A stretch of 5,610 nt of DNA from CAYFMH01 sp964344165 (lineage in GTDB: Bacteria > Patescibacteriota > Gracilibacteria > UBA4473), in NCBI GenBank assembly GCA_964344165.1, contig CAYFMH010000092.1, positions 1-5,610 on the forward strand, given 5' to 3'. The position numbers were made by a program, and so were the translations under genes. Every line of letters begins with the position of its first letter. Within the stretch, counting starts at the first letter, position 1. This document shows positions 1 to 4,978 of this stretch, piece after piece. The notes beneath the pieces are model-generated. The model was not told where the DNA came from. It made no database searches and saw nothing but the letters and a program-made list of their open reading frames with translations.

Positions 1-54
1 AACCTTCGCTTTTTTCCCTCAACTATCAATTATTCCAAATTTCGATATTCGGGT

Positions 55-74
55 AGAAAGTAACTTGACTTTCT
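55..74. repeat. 7-bp inverted repeat overlapping a possible -35 element
   Basis: AGAAAGT (55-61) and ACTTTCT (68-74) are perfect inverted complements separated by 6 nt. The right arm overlaps the possible -35 hexamer TTGACT (65-70). This arrangement would suit an operator, or a small RNA hairpin at the end of an upstream transcript, since T/A-rich sequence follows. A 7-bp repeat can also arise by chance in AT-rich DNA, so its function is only inferred. Confidence 0.35.
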
Positions 75-92
75 TATTATTATATATAATAT
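65..92 (+). promoter_or_regulatory. possible sigma-70-type promoter of the unknown gene
   Basis: TTGACT (65-70) matches five of six -35 consensus bases. A perfect TATAAT lies at 85-90, but the spacer is only 14 nt. TAATAT at 87-92 gives a 16-nt spacer with a weaker -10. Either would start transcription about 10-20 nt before the ATG at 112, leaving a very short leader. AT-rich sequence makes chance matches likely, so this is a moderate-to-weak call. Confidence 0.35.
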
Positions 93-111
93 AGAAATAA
101 TCCAAAAATTA

Positions 112-1272
112 ATGACAGGAAAATCATTAGTAACTCCGAATTCGTTTCAAGAAAGACCACCAGAATCTAAATTATTTGATTTAGAAAGTGTTACGAATCA
201 AATATTGGAGGCGATGCAAATAGAACAATTACCACCAACAGTAATTGCTGTTTTTGATAATAATGGTACTGGATTATACAGCAAGGAGTATGAGAGTCTG
301 AGGGAATCAATGATTCAAGCCCGGCAGTTTAAGCCGATTGGATTGCTTCGTTTTGGTGTGGATGGTCCGAAGTTTATGAAATCGCAAATAGATATAATTG
401 CAAGAGGGGAAACGAGTAGAGGGGAAATGACGACCGAAAAAGAGGAGGAATATGCAAGTATAAAATTTGCATGGGATCGGGTAGAGCAGATTTTTGTAAA
501 CCCTAATACTGGGGCTGATGATTATTTGTGTGTTTTTATACAAAGCCCCAGCATAACTAATGCACAAGCAGACTTTATCAGCAGAGCTAAAGAAATTGGG
601 ATCCCTCTTGAAAAAATTTGTATATTAAATCCTGCTTCAGAATCAAATCAATTAGAATACCATCATGGATTAGATTTGAATGCCTGTAAAGAAACACTTT
701 TAAGTATCATCGCTTCTTTCATTTCGTGTGATCTAGATTTCGTTGAAAGGGCCATATCAGAAGTTTTAGGTGATCATGCCAATAACAATAGTTTAAGAAG
801 CATATTAAAAAGAGACTTAAGACCAGCTTTAGTCATCTCCACGGGAAGGGGAAAACTTCGTGCTTCTTTAGATGGTCGATTTAGCGATTTTTCAAATGTG
901 ATGCATCATCGTATCCAATTGGCAAGCTCTCCTCAGGAAGTAAAAATAATTGTCAAACATTTATTGGAGCAGAGTTTACAAGATGAAGAAAGACTTCCTG
1001 AATTTATGATGGAGGATGTATTAACTTTAGCGGCAGTCGACGATGAAGAAAGTATGGTTTCTCAGGATTTATTGCAGAAAGCTTTAGATTCATTACGCTA
1101 TTGCGTGGCCGTTGCGCGGGGAGAAGAAATCCCTGAAGAATGGGCGGACAAAGGTTCCGTTGAATCTTTTTTAAGGCGACTTGCTCAACGTATTCCTCGT
1201 AATGAAAAAAGTGCCGTCTGGATGCATGATGTTTATGAAATTGTAGGATATGATCTGAAGCAATTAGGGTGA
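112..1272 (+). CDS. hypothetical protein, 386 aa, unrecognised
   Basis: I do not recognise this protein. ATG at 112 is the first in-frame start after a stop at 61-63, and the gene ends in TGA. No signal peptide or clear membrane segment is visible, so it is probably cytosolic. Residues about 40-55 (PTVIAVFDNNGTG) and 138-175 read like alternating beta strands and helices of an alpha/beta fold. Residues about 285-386 look helical and charged. There are no Cys/His metal motifs or P-loop. It sits where rplN (L14) would normally precede rplX. Its codon use is unlike the ribosomal genes: by hand count 2 of 23 Arg codons are CGA and TTA is the main Leu codon. No Shine-Dalgarno site precedes it. It may be a lineage-specific gene, a transferred gene, or a neighbour created by a split of the ribosomal cluster. 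That it is a real gene is likely from its length; its function is unknown. Confidence 0.75.
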   Translation: MTGKSLVTPNSFQERPPESKLFDLESVTNQILEAMQIEQLPPTVIAVFDNNGTGLYSKEYESLRESMIQARQFKPIGLLRFGVDGPKFMKSQIDIIARGETSRGEMTTEKEEEYASIKFAWDRVEQIFVNPNTGADDYLCVFIQSPSITNAQADFISRAKEIGIPLEKICILNPASESNQLEYHHGLDLNACKETLLSIIASFISCDLDFVERAISEVLGDHANNNSLRSILKRDLRPALVISTGRGKLRASLDGRFSDFSNVMHHRIQLASSPQEVKIIVKHLLEQSLQDEERLPEFMMEDVLTLAAVDDEESMVSQDLLQKALDSLRYCVAVARGEEIPEEWADKGSVESFLRRLAQRIPRNEKSAVWMHDVYEIVGYDLKQLG

Positions 1273-1349
1273 TTTACGGCAATCGAATATAAGCTCAAGA
1301 ATCTTACTTTAATTCTAAAGAAACTATCTTTTGGTCTTGAATAATTTTC

Positions 1350-1377
1350 TTGACAAAACAAAAATGCTTCATAGAAT
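1350..1377 (+). promoter_or_regulatory. probable promoter of the ribosomal-protein operon
   Basis: A perfect -35 hexamer TTGACA (1350-1355) is followed after 16 nt by TAGAAT (1372-1377), one base from the TATAAT consensus. Transcription would begin near 1384, giving a leader of about 33 nt before the rplX ATG at 1418. No other promoter this good is visible between the unknown gene and rplX. It implies that the operon starts at rplX here, rather than running on from an S10/rplN segment as in many bacteria. Confidence 0.6.
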
Positions 1378-1417
1378 CTGCCGGCTTTTACTATATTTAA
1401 GCCATTTTTTATACGTC

Positions 1418-1759
1418 ATGAAATTTCGAATTGGAGACCAAGTCATGGTCACAACTGGCAAAGACAAAGGGAAACAAGGGACTATCGCCCGAATTTTTCC
1501 ACGGCGAAACCTCGTTCAGATTGAGGGAATCAACCGAAAAGTAAAACATATGAAAGCCCGAGGAGGAAATCCTGGGGAAAGAATCGATTTTTTTGCTCCG
1601 ATCGAGATTTCAAACATCGCCATCGTCGATCCAGAAACCAAAAAAGCTTCTCGGATCGGATACAAAGTTGATAAAAACGGGAATAAAACCCGAATTTCAA
1701 AATCTTCTGGCAAAGAACTTACTTCTGTCAAACCAGCTAAAACTACTGTAGCCGCCTAA
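1418..1759 (+). CDS. rplX: 50S ribosomal protein L24
   Basis: L24 binds 23S rRNA early and helps start large-subunit assembly. The protein is 113 aa, close to the usual 100-115. A KOW motif covers residues about 4-30 (FRIGDQVMVTTGKDKGKQG). It is followed by a segment matching the family's Lys-rich KKHVKP-like stretch (RKVKHMKARG) and by the conserved APIEISNIAIVDP. The ATG at 1418 gives the typical MKFRIGD start. The frame stays open upstream to a TTG at 1331, but that extension is hydrophobic, not L24-like, and overlaps the promoter, so I rejected it. No Shine-Dalgarno sequence precedes the start. It is the first gene of the operon, and rplE follows after 2 nt, so translational coupling is likely. 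The C-terminal 20 residues are a Lys/Ser/Ala tail. Confidence 0.96.
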   Translation: MKFRIGDQVMVTTGKDKGKQGTIARIFPRRNLVQIEGINRKVKHMKARGGNPGERIDFFAPIEISNIAIVDPETKKASRIGYKVDKNGNKTRISKSSGKELTSVKPAKTTVAA

Positions 1760-1761
1760 CC

Positions 1762-2313
1762 ATGAAATCAAGACTCCTCACACAGTTTCGAGAAAAAGGA
1801 ATTGCCCAACTGCAAAAAGATTTGGGACTTAAAAATGTAATGCAGGTTCCGCAGATTGAAAAAGTTTGTATCAACGTAGGGATGGGATCATACATCCAGA
1901 GAACGGGTAAAAAAAGTGAAGAATTGCTTCAAGACGCTCTTATGAAGATTGCCGGACAGAAACCTTCTGTGAGAAAGGCTCGGCTCTCTGTTTCGAATTT
2001 CAAACTCCGAGAAGGGATGCCTGTCGGATCGACCGTTACGCTTCGAAAAGATCGAGCGTACGACTTCCTTGATAAATTAGTGAATGTTGTTTTTCCTCGT
2101 GTACGAGACTTTCGAGGGGTTTCTCGAAAAATCTTTGATAAAAAAGGGAATTGCTCTATTGGTTTTAAAGAGCATGTCGTTTTTCCCGAAACTGAATTGA
2201 ACGATGAATTGAATCAACCATTTGGTCTTCAGGTTACGATTGTTACGACGAGTGATAATTCTGACCACGCGATGAAAATGCTCGAATACTTTAACTTTCC
2301 TTTTAAAAAATAA
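1762..2313 (+). CDS. rplE: 50S ribosomal protein L5
   Basis: L5 binds 5S rRNA in the central protuberance and contacts P-site tRNA. At 183 aa it is normal for the family (about 179). Characteristic segments are the start region with PQIEKVCINVGMG (residues about 30-42), GQKPSVRKAR (66-75), FKLREGMPVGSTVTLR and the DRAYDFLDKLVNVVFPRVRDFRG block. The end has QVTIVTTSDNSDHA and a terminal FPFKK. The ATG lies two bases after the rplX stop, with no Shine-Dalgarno sequence, so it probably depends on ribosomes finishing rplX. In E. coli this region of spc mRNA is the site of S8 feedback control; I could not identify an S8-binding structure here. L18, its 5S rRNA partner, is encoded four genes downstream. 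Confidence 0.97.
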   Translation: MKSRLLTQFREKGIAQLQKDLGLKNVMQVPQIEKVCINVGMGSYIQRTGKKSEELLQDALMKIAGQKPSVRKARLSVSNFKLREGMPVGSTVTLRKDRAYDFLDKLVNVVFPRVRDFRGVSRKIFDKKGNCSIGFKEHVVFPETELNDELNQPFGLQVTIVTTSDNSDHAMKMLEYFNFPFKK

Positions 2314-2325
2314 TTAACCCTAAAA

Positions 2326-2550
2326 ATGGCTCGAAAGTCAATTAGTCACAAATCTCGAAAATTTATGGAAAGATACCTTCTTGCCAAAAAAGAAGGGCGA
2401 AAAATCAAGCTCTCCACTCGGGCTTACAATCGATGCAAGCTCTGTGATCGACCGAGGGCTTATATGAGAGACTTTGGGATTTGCCGATGTTGTTTTCGAG
2501 AGTTGGCAGAAAAAGGACAGATTCCAGGGGTTCGTAAATCATCATGGTAA
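2326..2550 (+). CDS. rpsZ: 30S ribosomal protein S14, zinc-binding (type Z)
   Basis: S14 belongs to the head of the small subunit and binds 16S rRNA near S3 and S10. Four zinc-ligand cysteines are visible as C37-x-x-C40 and C53-x-x-C56, so this is the zinc-bearing short form. An extra cysteine, C55, lies in the second pair (CRCC). The C-terminal FRELAEKGQIPGVRKSSW is nearly the family consensus. The protein is 74 aa, against about 61 for the usual zinc form. The excess is about 13 residues before the first cysteine, where basic sequence (HKSRKFMERYLLAKKEGRK) recalls the longer zinc-free S14. The gene could also be labelled rpsN. It starts 12 nt after rplE with the A/C/T-only leader TTAACCCTAAAA and no Shine-Dalgarno site. 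Confidence 0.96.
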   Translation: MARKSISHKSRKFMERYLLAKKEGRKIKLSTRAYNRCKLCDRPRAYMRDFGICRCCFRELAEKGQIPGVRKSSW

Positions 2551-2586
2551 TCCGATTTCGGAACGCGGAATGCGGATTTCGGAATT
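2551..2586 (+). repeat. short imperfect CGGAA/GATTTCGGAA repeats in the rpsZ-rpsH spacer
   Basis: CGATTTCGGAA-like words recur at 2552-2563 and 2572-2584, with GCGGAA between them. The first copy also forms a small palindrome (TCCGA, 2 nt, TCGGA at 2551-2562). The stretch is more GC-rich than the other spacers and unlike coding DNA. It looks like part of a dispersed intergenic repeat, but only this copy is visible here. Confidence 0.45.
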
Positions 2587-2590
2587 AAAA

Positions 2591-2627
2591 AACTAAGTTC
2601 TAAACTCTAAGTTCTAATAACTAAACA
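2591..2627 (+). repeat. CTAAGTTCTAA repeat abutting the rpsH start codon (copy 1)
   Basis: AACTAAGTTCTAA is followed by CTCTAAGTTCTAA and AACTAAA, so the word TAAGTTCTAA occurs twice within the block. Positions 2591-2625 match 4941-4975 (before rplO) at 33 of 35 bases. The block ends 2 nt before the rpsH ATG and provides its whole leader. There is no Shine-Dalgarno site, and the last 16 nt contain no G. Confidence 0.75.
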
Positions 2628-3002
2628 ATGACCGATCCAATTGCAGATTTTCTCACTCGTATCAGAAATGCTCAGATGGCTGGGCATGCGGAGGTAGTAC
2701 TTCCTTATTCTAAAGAAAAAGAACAAATTGCCAAAGTGATGGTAAAAAATGATTTCTTGAAATCTGTTAAAAAAGATACTTCTGGTAAATTTCCAGCACT
2801 CAAAGTAAAACTCCCAGGAAAAGAAATAACGCTCAAACGAATTTCAAAACCAGGACAAAGAATTTACATCAAATCAGGAGAGATTAGAAAAGTAGAAAAC
2901 GGATTTGGGATCGCGATCATCTCTACTTCAAAAGGAATCATGACCGGATACGAAGCCAGAGCGCTTAAAATTGGGGGAGAATATCTTTGTGAAATAAGTT
3001 AA
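2628..3002 (+). CDS. rpsH: 30S ribosomal protein S8
   Basis: S8 binds helix 21 of 16S rRNA and is a central platform assembly protein. In E. coli it also represses the spc operon by binding its mRNA. The protein is 124 aa, slightly shorter than E. coli S8 (130). The start MTDPIADFLTRIRNAQ is near-consensus. PYSKEKEQIAKVM follows, and the C-terminal signature is GFGIAIISTSKGIMTGYEARALKIGGEYLCEI. The gene follows rpsZ after a 77-nt repeat-filled spacer and has no Shine-Dalgarno sequence; the 13-nt word CTAATAACTAAAC ends one base before its ATG. Unlike its neighbours it uses AGA more than CGA for Arg (4 of 6 by hand count), though six codons are too few to weigh heavily. Confidence 0.97.
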   Translation: MTDPIADFLTRIRNAQMAGHAEVVLPYSKEKEQIAKVMVKNDFLKSVKKDTSGKFPALKVKLPGKEITLKRISKPGQRIYIKSGEIRKVENGFGIAIISTSKGIMTGYEARALKIGGEYLCEIS

Positions 3003-3031
3003 TTCAAAATTTAAAAAGCAAAATTCAAAAT
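3001..3031 (+). repeat. direct repeat AATTCAAAAT in the rpsH-rplF spacer
   Basis: AATTCAAAAT occurs at 3001-3010 and again at 3022-3031, 21 nt apart, with related A-rich sequence between. The first copy overlaps the TAA stop of rpsH. It is a low-complexity word of a different kind from the CTAA repeats further along the same spacer. Confidence 0.5.
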
Positions 3032-3056
3032 AATGGAATTTTTTAAAAACTACCTG

Positions 3057-3100
3057 TCCGCCGAAGTTTGTAAACTAAATTTGAGACAAACGAAGGCGGG
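3057..3100 (+). repeat. hairpin with CCGCC/GGCGG stem between rpsH and rplF
   Basis: CCGCC (3058-3062) pairs with GGCGG (3095-3099), and GTTTGT (3066-3071) pairs with ACAAAC (3086-3091). They enclose a symmetric 3x3 purine internal loop (GAA 3063-3065 facing GAA 3092-3094), and a 14-nt terminal loop follows. Both arms contain CGAAG in the same orientation, so the element is partly an inverted and partly a direct repeat. G.A mismatches next to C-G pairs can stabilise such a loop. No U-run follows, so it is not a standard intrinsic terminator. It could be a processing or stability element, or a dispersed palindromic repeat. Confidence 0.6.
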
Positions 3101-3102
3101 AG

Positions 3103-3132
3103 AACTAACCACTAAAAACTAATAACTAAACC
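3103..3132 (+). repeat. ACTAA-word repeat abutting the rplF start codon
   Basis: This 30-nt stretch has no G and consists of AACTAACC, ACTAAAA, ACTAATAACTAAA-type words. CTAATAACTAAAC at 3119-3131 is identical over 13 nt to 2614-2626 before rpsH, and each copy ends one base before its ATG. It forms the rplF leader in place of a Shine-Dalgarno site. Confidence 0.65.
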
Positions 3133-3687
3133 ATGTCACGAATCGGAAAAAAACCAGTTGCGGTGCCTCAGGGAGTGGAAGTTACTGTCCAAGATAATAT
3201 TCTCTCTGTAAAAGGGCCAAAAGGTACACTGACTCAAGAAATTGAGACAGAATATGTGGACGTAAAGGTTGAAGACGGACAATTGGTAGTAAATCGAAAG
3301 AACGATAGCAAAAGTGCTCGTTCTCGACATGGGCTCTATCGAAGCTTGGCTCAAAATCTTGTCCAGGGGGTGACTGAAGGTTTTAGTAAAACGCTAGAAA
3401 TCAATGGAGTGGGATATCGAGCGGCGATCAAAGGAAAAGTTTTTGAATTACAACTAGGATTTTCTCATCCGATTAACTTTCAGATTCCAGAAGGGATTGA
3501 AATCTCTTTTCCAGATGAAAAGAAACAAAACATCTTTATGGTTTCTGGAATTGATAAACAATTGGTCGGACAAGTAGCGGCTAATATTCGAGAATTTCGA
3601 AAACCAGAGCCTTATAAAGGAAAAGGAATTAAATATGTTGATGAGCACATCGCTCGAAAAGCAGGTAAATCTGCTAAAAAAGCTTAA
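3133..3687 (+). CDS. rplF: 50S ribosomal protein L6
   Basis: L6 binds 23S rRNA near the sarcin-ricin loop and the factor-binding site. At 184 aa it is close to the usual 177-180. The start MSRIGKKPVAVPQGV is consensus. The two duplicated L6 domains cover residues about 1-82 and 83-175, the first containing SARSRHGLYRSLAQN and the second starting near KTLEINGVGYRA. The C-terminal signature is FRKPEPYKGKGIKY, followed by a Lys/Ala tail. The two Arg of REFRKP are coded CGA, which confirms that CGA means arginine here. By hand count eight of nine Arg codons are CGA. The gene follows the longest spacer (130 nt) and lies 12 nt before rplR. Confidence 0.97.
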   Translation: MSRIGKKPVAVPQGVEVTVQDNILSVKGPKGTLTQEIETEYVDVKVEDGQLVVNRKNDSKSARSRHGLYRSLAQNLVQGVTEGFSKTLEINGVGYRAAIKGKVFELQLGFSHPINFQIPEGIEISFPDEKKQNIFMVSGIDKQLVGQVAANIREFRKPEPYKGKGIKYVDEHIARKAGKSAKKA

Positions 3688-3699
3688 TTTTAAACAACC

Positions 3700-4042
3700 A
3701 TGAAATCCGCAGTAAAAACCGTCAAACGAGCCGCGAGAGCAAGAAGAACTCATGCAAAAGCTCGACTCAGTGAGAAAAAAAGATTGATCGTGTTTCGATC
3801 TCTCAGAGCGATCTATGCTCAGATTGTTGATGATGCGACGGGGAAAGTCCTCTGTGGGACCTCTAATCTCAAAGGAAAATCAGGAANNNNNNNNNNGAGC
3901 GAAGGCCGTGGGAGCTGAGATTGCAAAACTCGCAAAAGGAAAAAAAGTAGAAGAAGTGGCTTTTGATAGAAATGGATATCGATATCATGGGCAGGTAAAA
4001 GCTGTCGCTGAAGCGGCGAGAGAAGGAGGACTTAAATTTTAA
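3700..4042 (+). CDS. rplR: 50S ribosomal protein L18, interrupted by an assembly gap
   Basis: L18 binds 5S rRNA and, with L5, carries it into the large subunit. The first 62 residues (starting MKSAVKTVKRAARARR, with RLIVFRSLRAIYAQI and LCGTSNLKGKSG) are in one frame up to the Ns at 3887-3896. The last 47 residues (AKAVGAEIAKL, VAFDRNGYRYHGQVKA, AAREGGLKF) are in the next frame. Both parts match L18 and together fit its normal length of about 115-120. The frame change is therefore most likely caused by the ten-N placeholder, not by a broken gene. The missing stretch corresponds to the variable loop before the AKAVG helix. The start is an ATG 12 nt after rplF, with leader TAAACAACC and no Shine-Dalgarno site. 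Arg codons here are AGA 7 and CGA 4. Confidence 0.93.
3887..3896. other. assembly gap (10 Ns) inside rplR
   Basis: Ten Ns interrupt rplR. For the upstream and downstream L18 frames to join, the true gap must be a multiple of three bases: one base of a codon is left before the Ns and two after. Ten therefore looks like a placeholder length. Either a scaffolder joined two contigs here or low-quality bases were masked. Confidence 0.97.
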
Positions 4043-4109
4043 TTAACAATTATCAATTAAGGAATTTAATTACTAAGAACTAATAACTATAAACTAACAA
4101 CTAATTAAA
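4041..4109 (+). repeat. AT-rich repeat words in the rplR-rpsE spacer, abutting the rpsE start
   Basis: Two kinds of words are visible. At 4041-4060 is an AATTA/CAATTATCAATTAA stretch; its TATCAATTA also occurs at 24-32. At 4072-4104 are ACTAAGAACTAATAACTA and AACTAACAACTAA words, related to the blocks before rpsH, rplF and rplO (CTAACAACTAA is shared with the rplO leader). The 32 nt before the rpsE ATG contain no G and no Shine-Dalgarno site. Confidence 0.6.
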
Positions 4110-4922
4110 ATGGCTGAAGATACAGCAGCGGCACCGGCAGAGGAGAAGGCAGAAGCAGTAGCTGCTGAGGCACCTGTAGCGGAAGCTAAAGAAGAAGCAA
4201 AATCTGAAGAAAAGGCAGATGCTGCGCCAGAAAAGAAAGATGAAAAAGCCGGAAAAGCTGATCAGAGAGATCAAAGAGATCATAAAGATAAACGACGACG
4301 AGGTGGAAACCGACGAGGTCGAGATCGAGATCAACAAAAAGAGTTTGAAGAAAGTATCCTTCGGATCGCTCGGGTGACCCGTGTGGTAAAAGGAGGACGA
4401 AGAATGCGATTTCAGGTGGCCGTCGTGATCGGAGACAAAAAAGGTCGAGTGGGGTTTGGTATTGGAAAATCAGGAGAAGTACTTCTCTCTATCCAAAAAG
4501 CTGTCGCTGTTGCCAAGAAAAATTTGGTAAATGTTCCGATTTTTGAAGATTCTATTCCACATAATATTACAGCCACATTCAAAGCTACAAAAGTAATGCT
4601 TATGCCAGCGCCAGAAGGTACGGGAGTGATTGCTGGTGGAGCGGTTCGTACGATTTTGGACCTTGCGGGGATCAAAAATGTGCTCTCAAAATCACATGGT
4701 TCACGAAATGCAGTAAATCTCGCTTATGCGACCTTTCGAGCGTTGGAAAAATTGAGAACAGAAGCTCCGAAGGGAAGTAAGAAACAAGAAGGAAGTAGTA
4801 AGGAGCAAGAAGCAAGTGAGAAAAAAGAAGTAGCAAAAAAGGAGCCAGCCTCCGCCAAGGCTTCACCGGAAAAGGAAAAAGCTAAAAAAGCTCCGGCTAA
4901 GAAGGCTCCAGCAAAAAAATAA
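4110..4922 (+). CDS. rpsE: 30S ribosomal protein S5 with long N- and C-terminal extensions
   Basis: S5 lies at the mRNA entry channel of the small subunit and affects decoding accuracy. The core is clear: EFEESILRIARVTRVVKGGRRMRF (from about residue 78), VVIGDKKGRVGFGIGKSGEV (105-124), PHNITATFKATKVMLMPAPEGTGVIAGGAVR (150-180) and the SKSHGSRNAVNLAYATFRAL end (193-212). The whole protein is 270 aa against about 167 in E. coli. Residues 1-50 are Ala/Glu/Lys-rich and acidic. Residues 51-75 are Arg/Asp/Gln-rich with RRRGG and RRGRDRD. Residues about 218-270 are Lys/Glu/Ser and end in AKKAP repeats like histone H1 tails. The ATG at 4110 is supported by its A/C/T-only leader, but no independent evidence rules out a later start within the extension. 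rplO follows after 56 nt with no rpmD between. Confidence 0.95.
   Translation: MAEDTAAAPAEEKAEAVAAEAPVAEAKEEAKSEEKADAAPEKKDEKAGKADQRDQRDHKDKRRRGGNRRGRDRDQQKEFEESILRIARVTRVVKGGRRMRFQVAVVIGDKKGRVGFGIGKSGEVLLSIQKAVAVAKKNLVNVPIFEDSIPHNITATFKATKVMLMPAPEGTGVIAGGAVRTILDLAGIKNVLSKSHGSRNAVNLAYATFRALEKLRTEAPKGSKKQEGSSKEQEASEKKEVAKKEPASAKASPEKEKAKKAPAKKAPAKK
4773..4820 (+). repeat. in-frame GGAAGTAAGAA/GCAAGAA repeat DNA in the rpsE tail
   Basis: Two related units, 4773-4790 and 4791-4811, begin with GGAAGTA and end with CAAGAA, and GCAAGAAGCAAG follows. They encode residues about 222-237 of S5 (KKQEGSSKEQEAS). The DNA looks more like the low-complexity words of the spacers than like conserved coding sequence, so the tail may have grown from such DNA. 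Confidence 0.4.
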
Positions 4923-4940
4923 CTTTATTATCAGAGCAAG

Positions 4941-4978
4941 AACTAAGTTCTAAGCTCTAAGTTCTAACAACTAAAATT
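4941..4978 (+). repeat. CTAAGTTCTAA repeat abutting the rplO start codon (copy 2)
   Basis: Positions 4941-4975 match 2591-2625 at 33 of 35 bases; the differences are A/G and T/C transitions. The block starts 38 nt before the rplO ATG, against 37 nt for the rpsH copy, so its placement is nearly identical. It fills most of the 56-nt spacer that would normally hold rpmD. The last 17 nt before the ATG have no G. Confidence 0.75.

Noticed and set aside
1..94. C-terminal end of an upstream gene (frames open to 63 or 94)
   Set aside because: The 20-30 residues are low-complexity and match nothing I know, including the L14 C-terminus expected here. AT-rich spacer can be open this long by chance.
1305..1335. 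Intrinsic terminator after the unknown gene (CTTTA/TAAAG and AAAGA/TCTTT small stems)
   Set aside because: The stems are only 5 bp, AT-rich and mutually overlapping, with no proper U-run.
1270..1344. TGA of the unknown gene read as glycine (Gracilibacteria/Absconditabacteria code), with 23 more open codons to TAA
   Set aside because: No in-frame TGA occurs in any of the eight ribosomal genes despite many glycines, and the unknown gene itself uses only GGN for Gly. A short open tail is expected by chance.
1331..1417. N-terminal extension of L24 from an upstream TTG start
   Set aside because: The extra 29 residues are hydrophobic and not L24-like, and they overlap the TTGACA/TAGAAT promoter. 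The ATG at 1418 gives the standard MKFRIGD start.
1740..1800. S8-binding autoregulatory structure at the rplX-rplE junction
   Set aside because: S8 feedback acts here in E. coli, but I could not find a matching helix in this sequence by eye.
3700..4042. rplR as a pseudogene or two separate genes
   Set aside because: Both halves match L18 and add up to normal length. The frame change coincides exactly with the ten Ns, so it is an assembly artefact.
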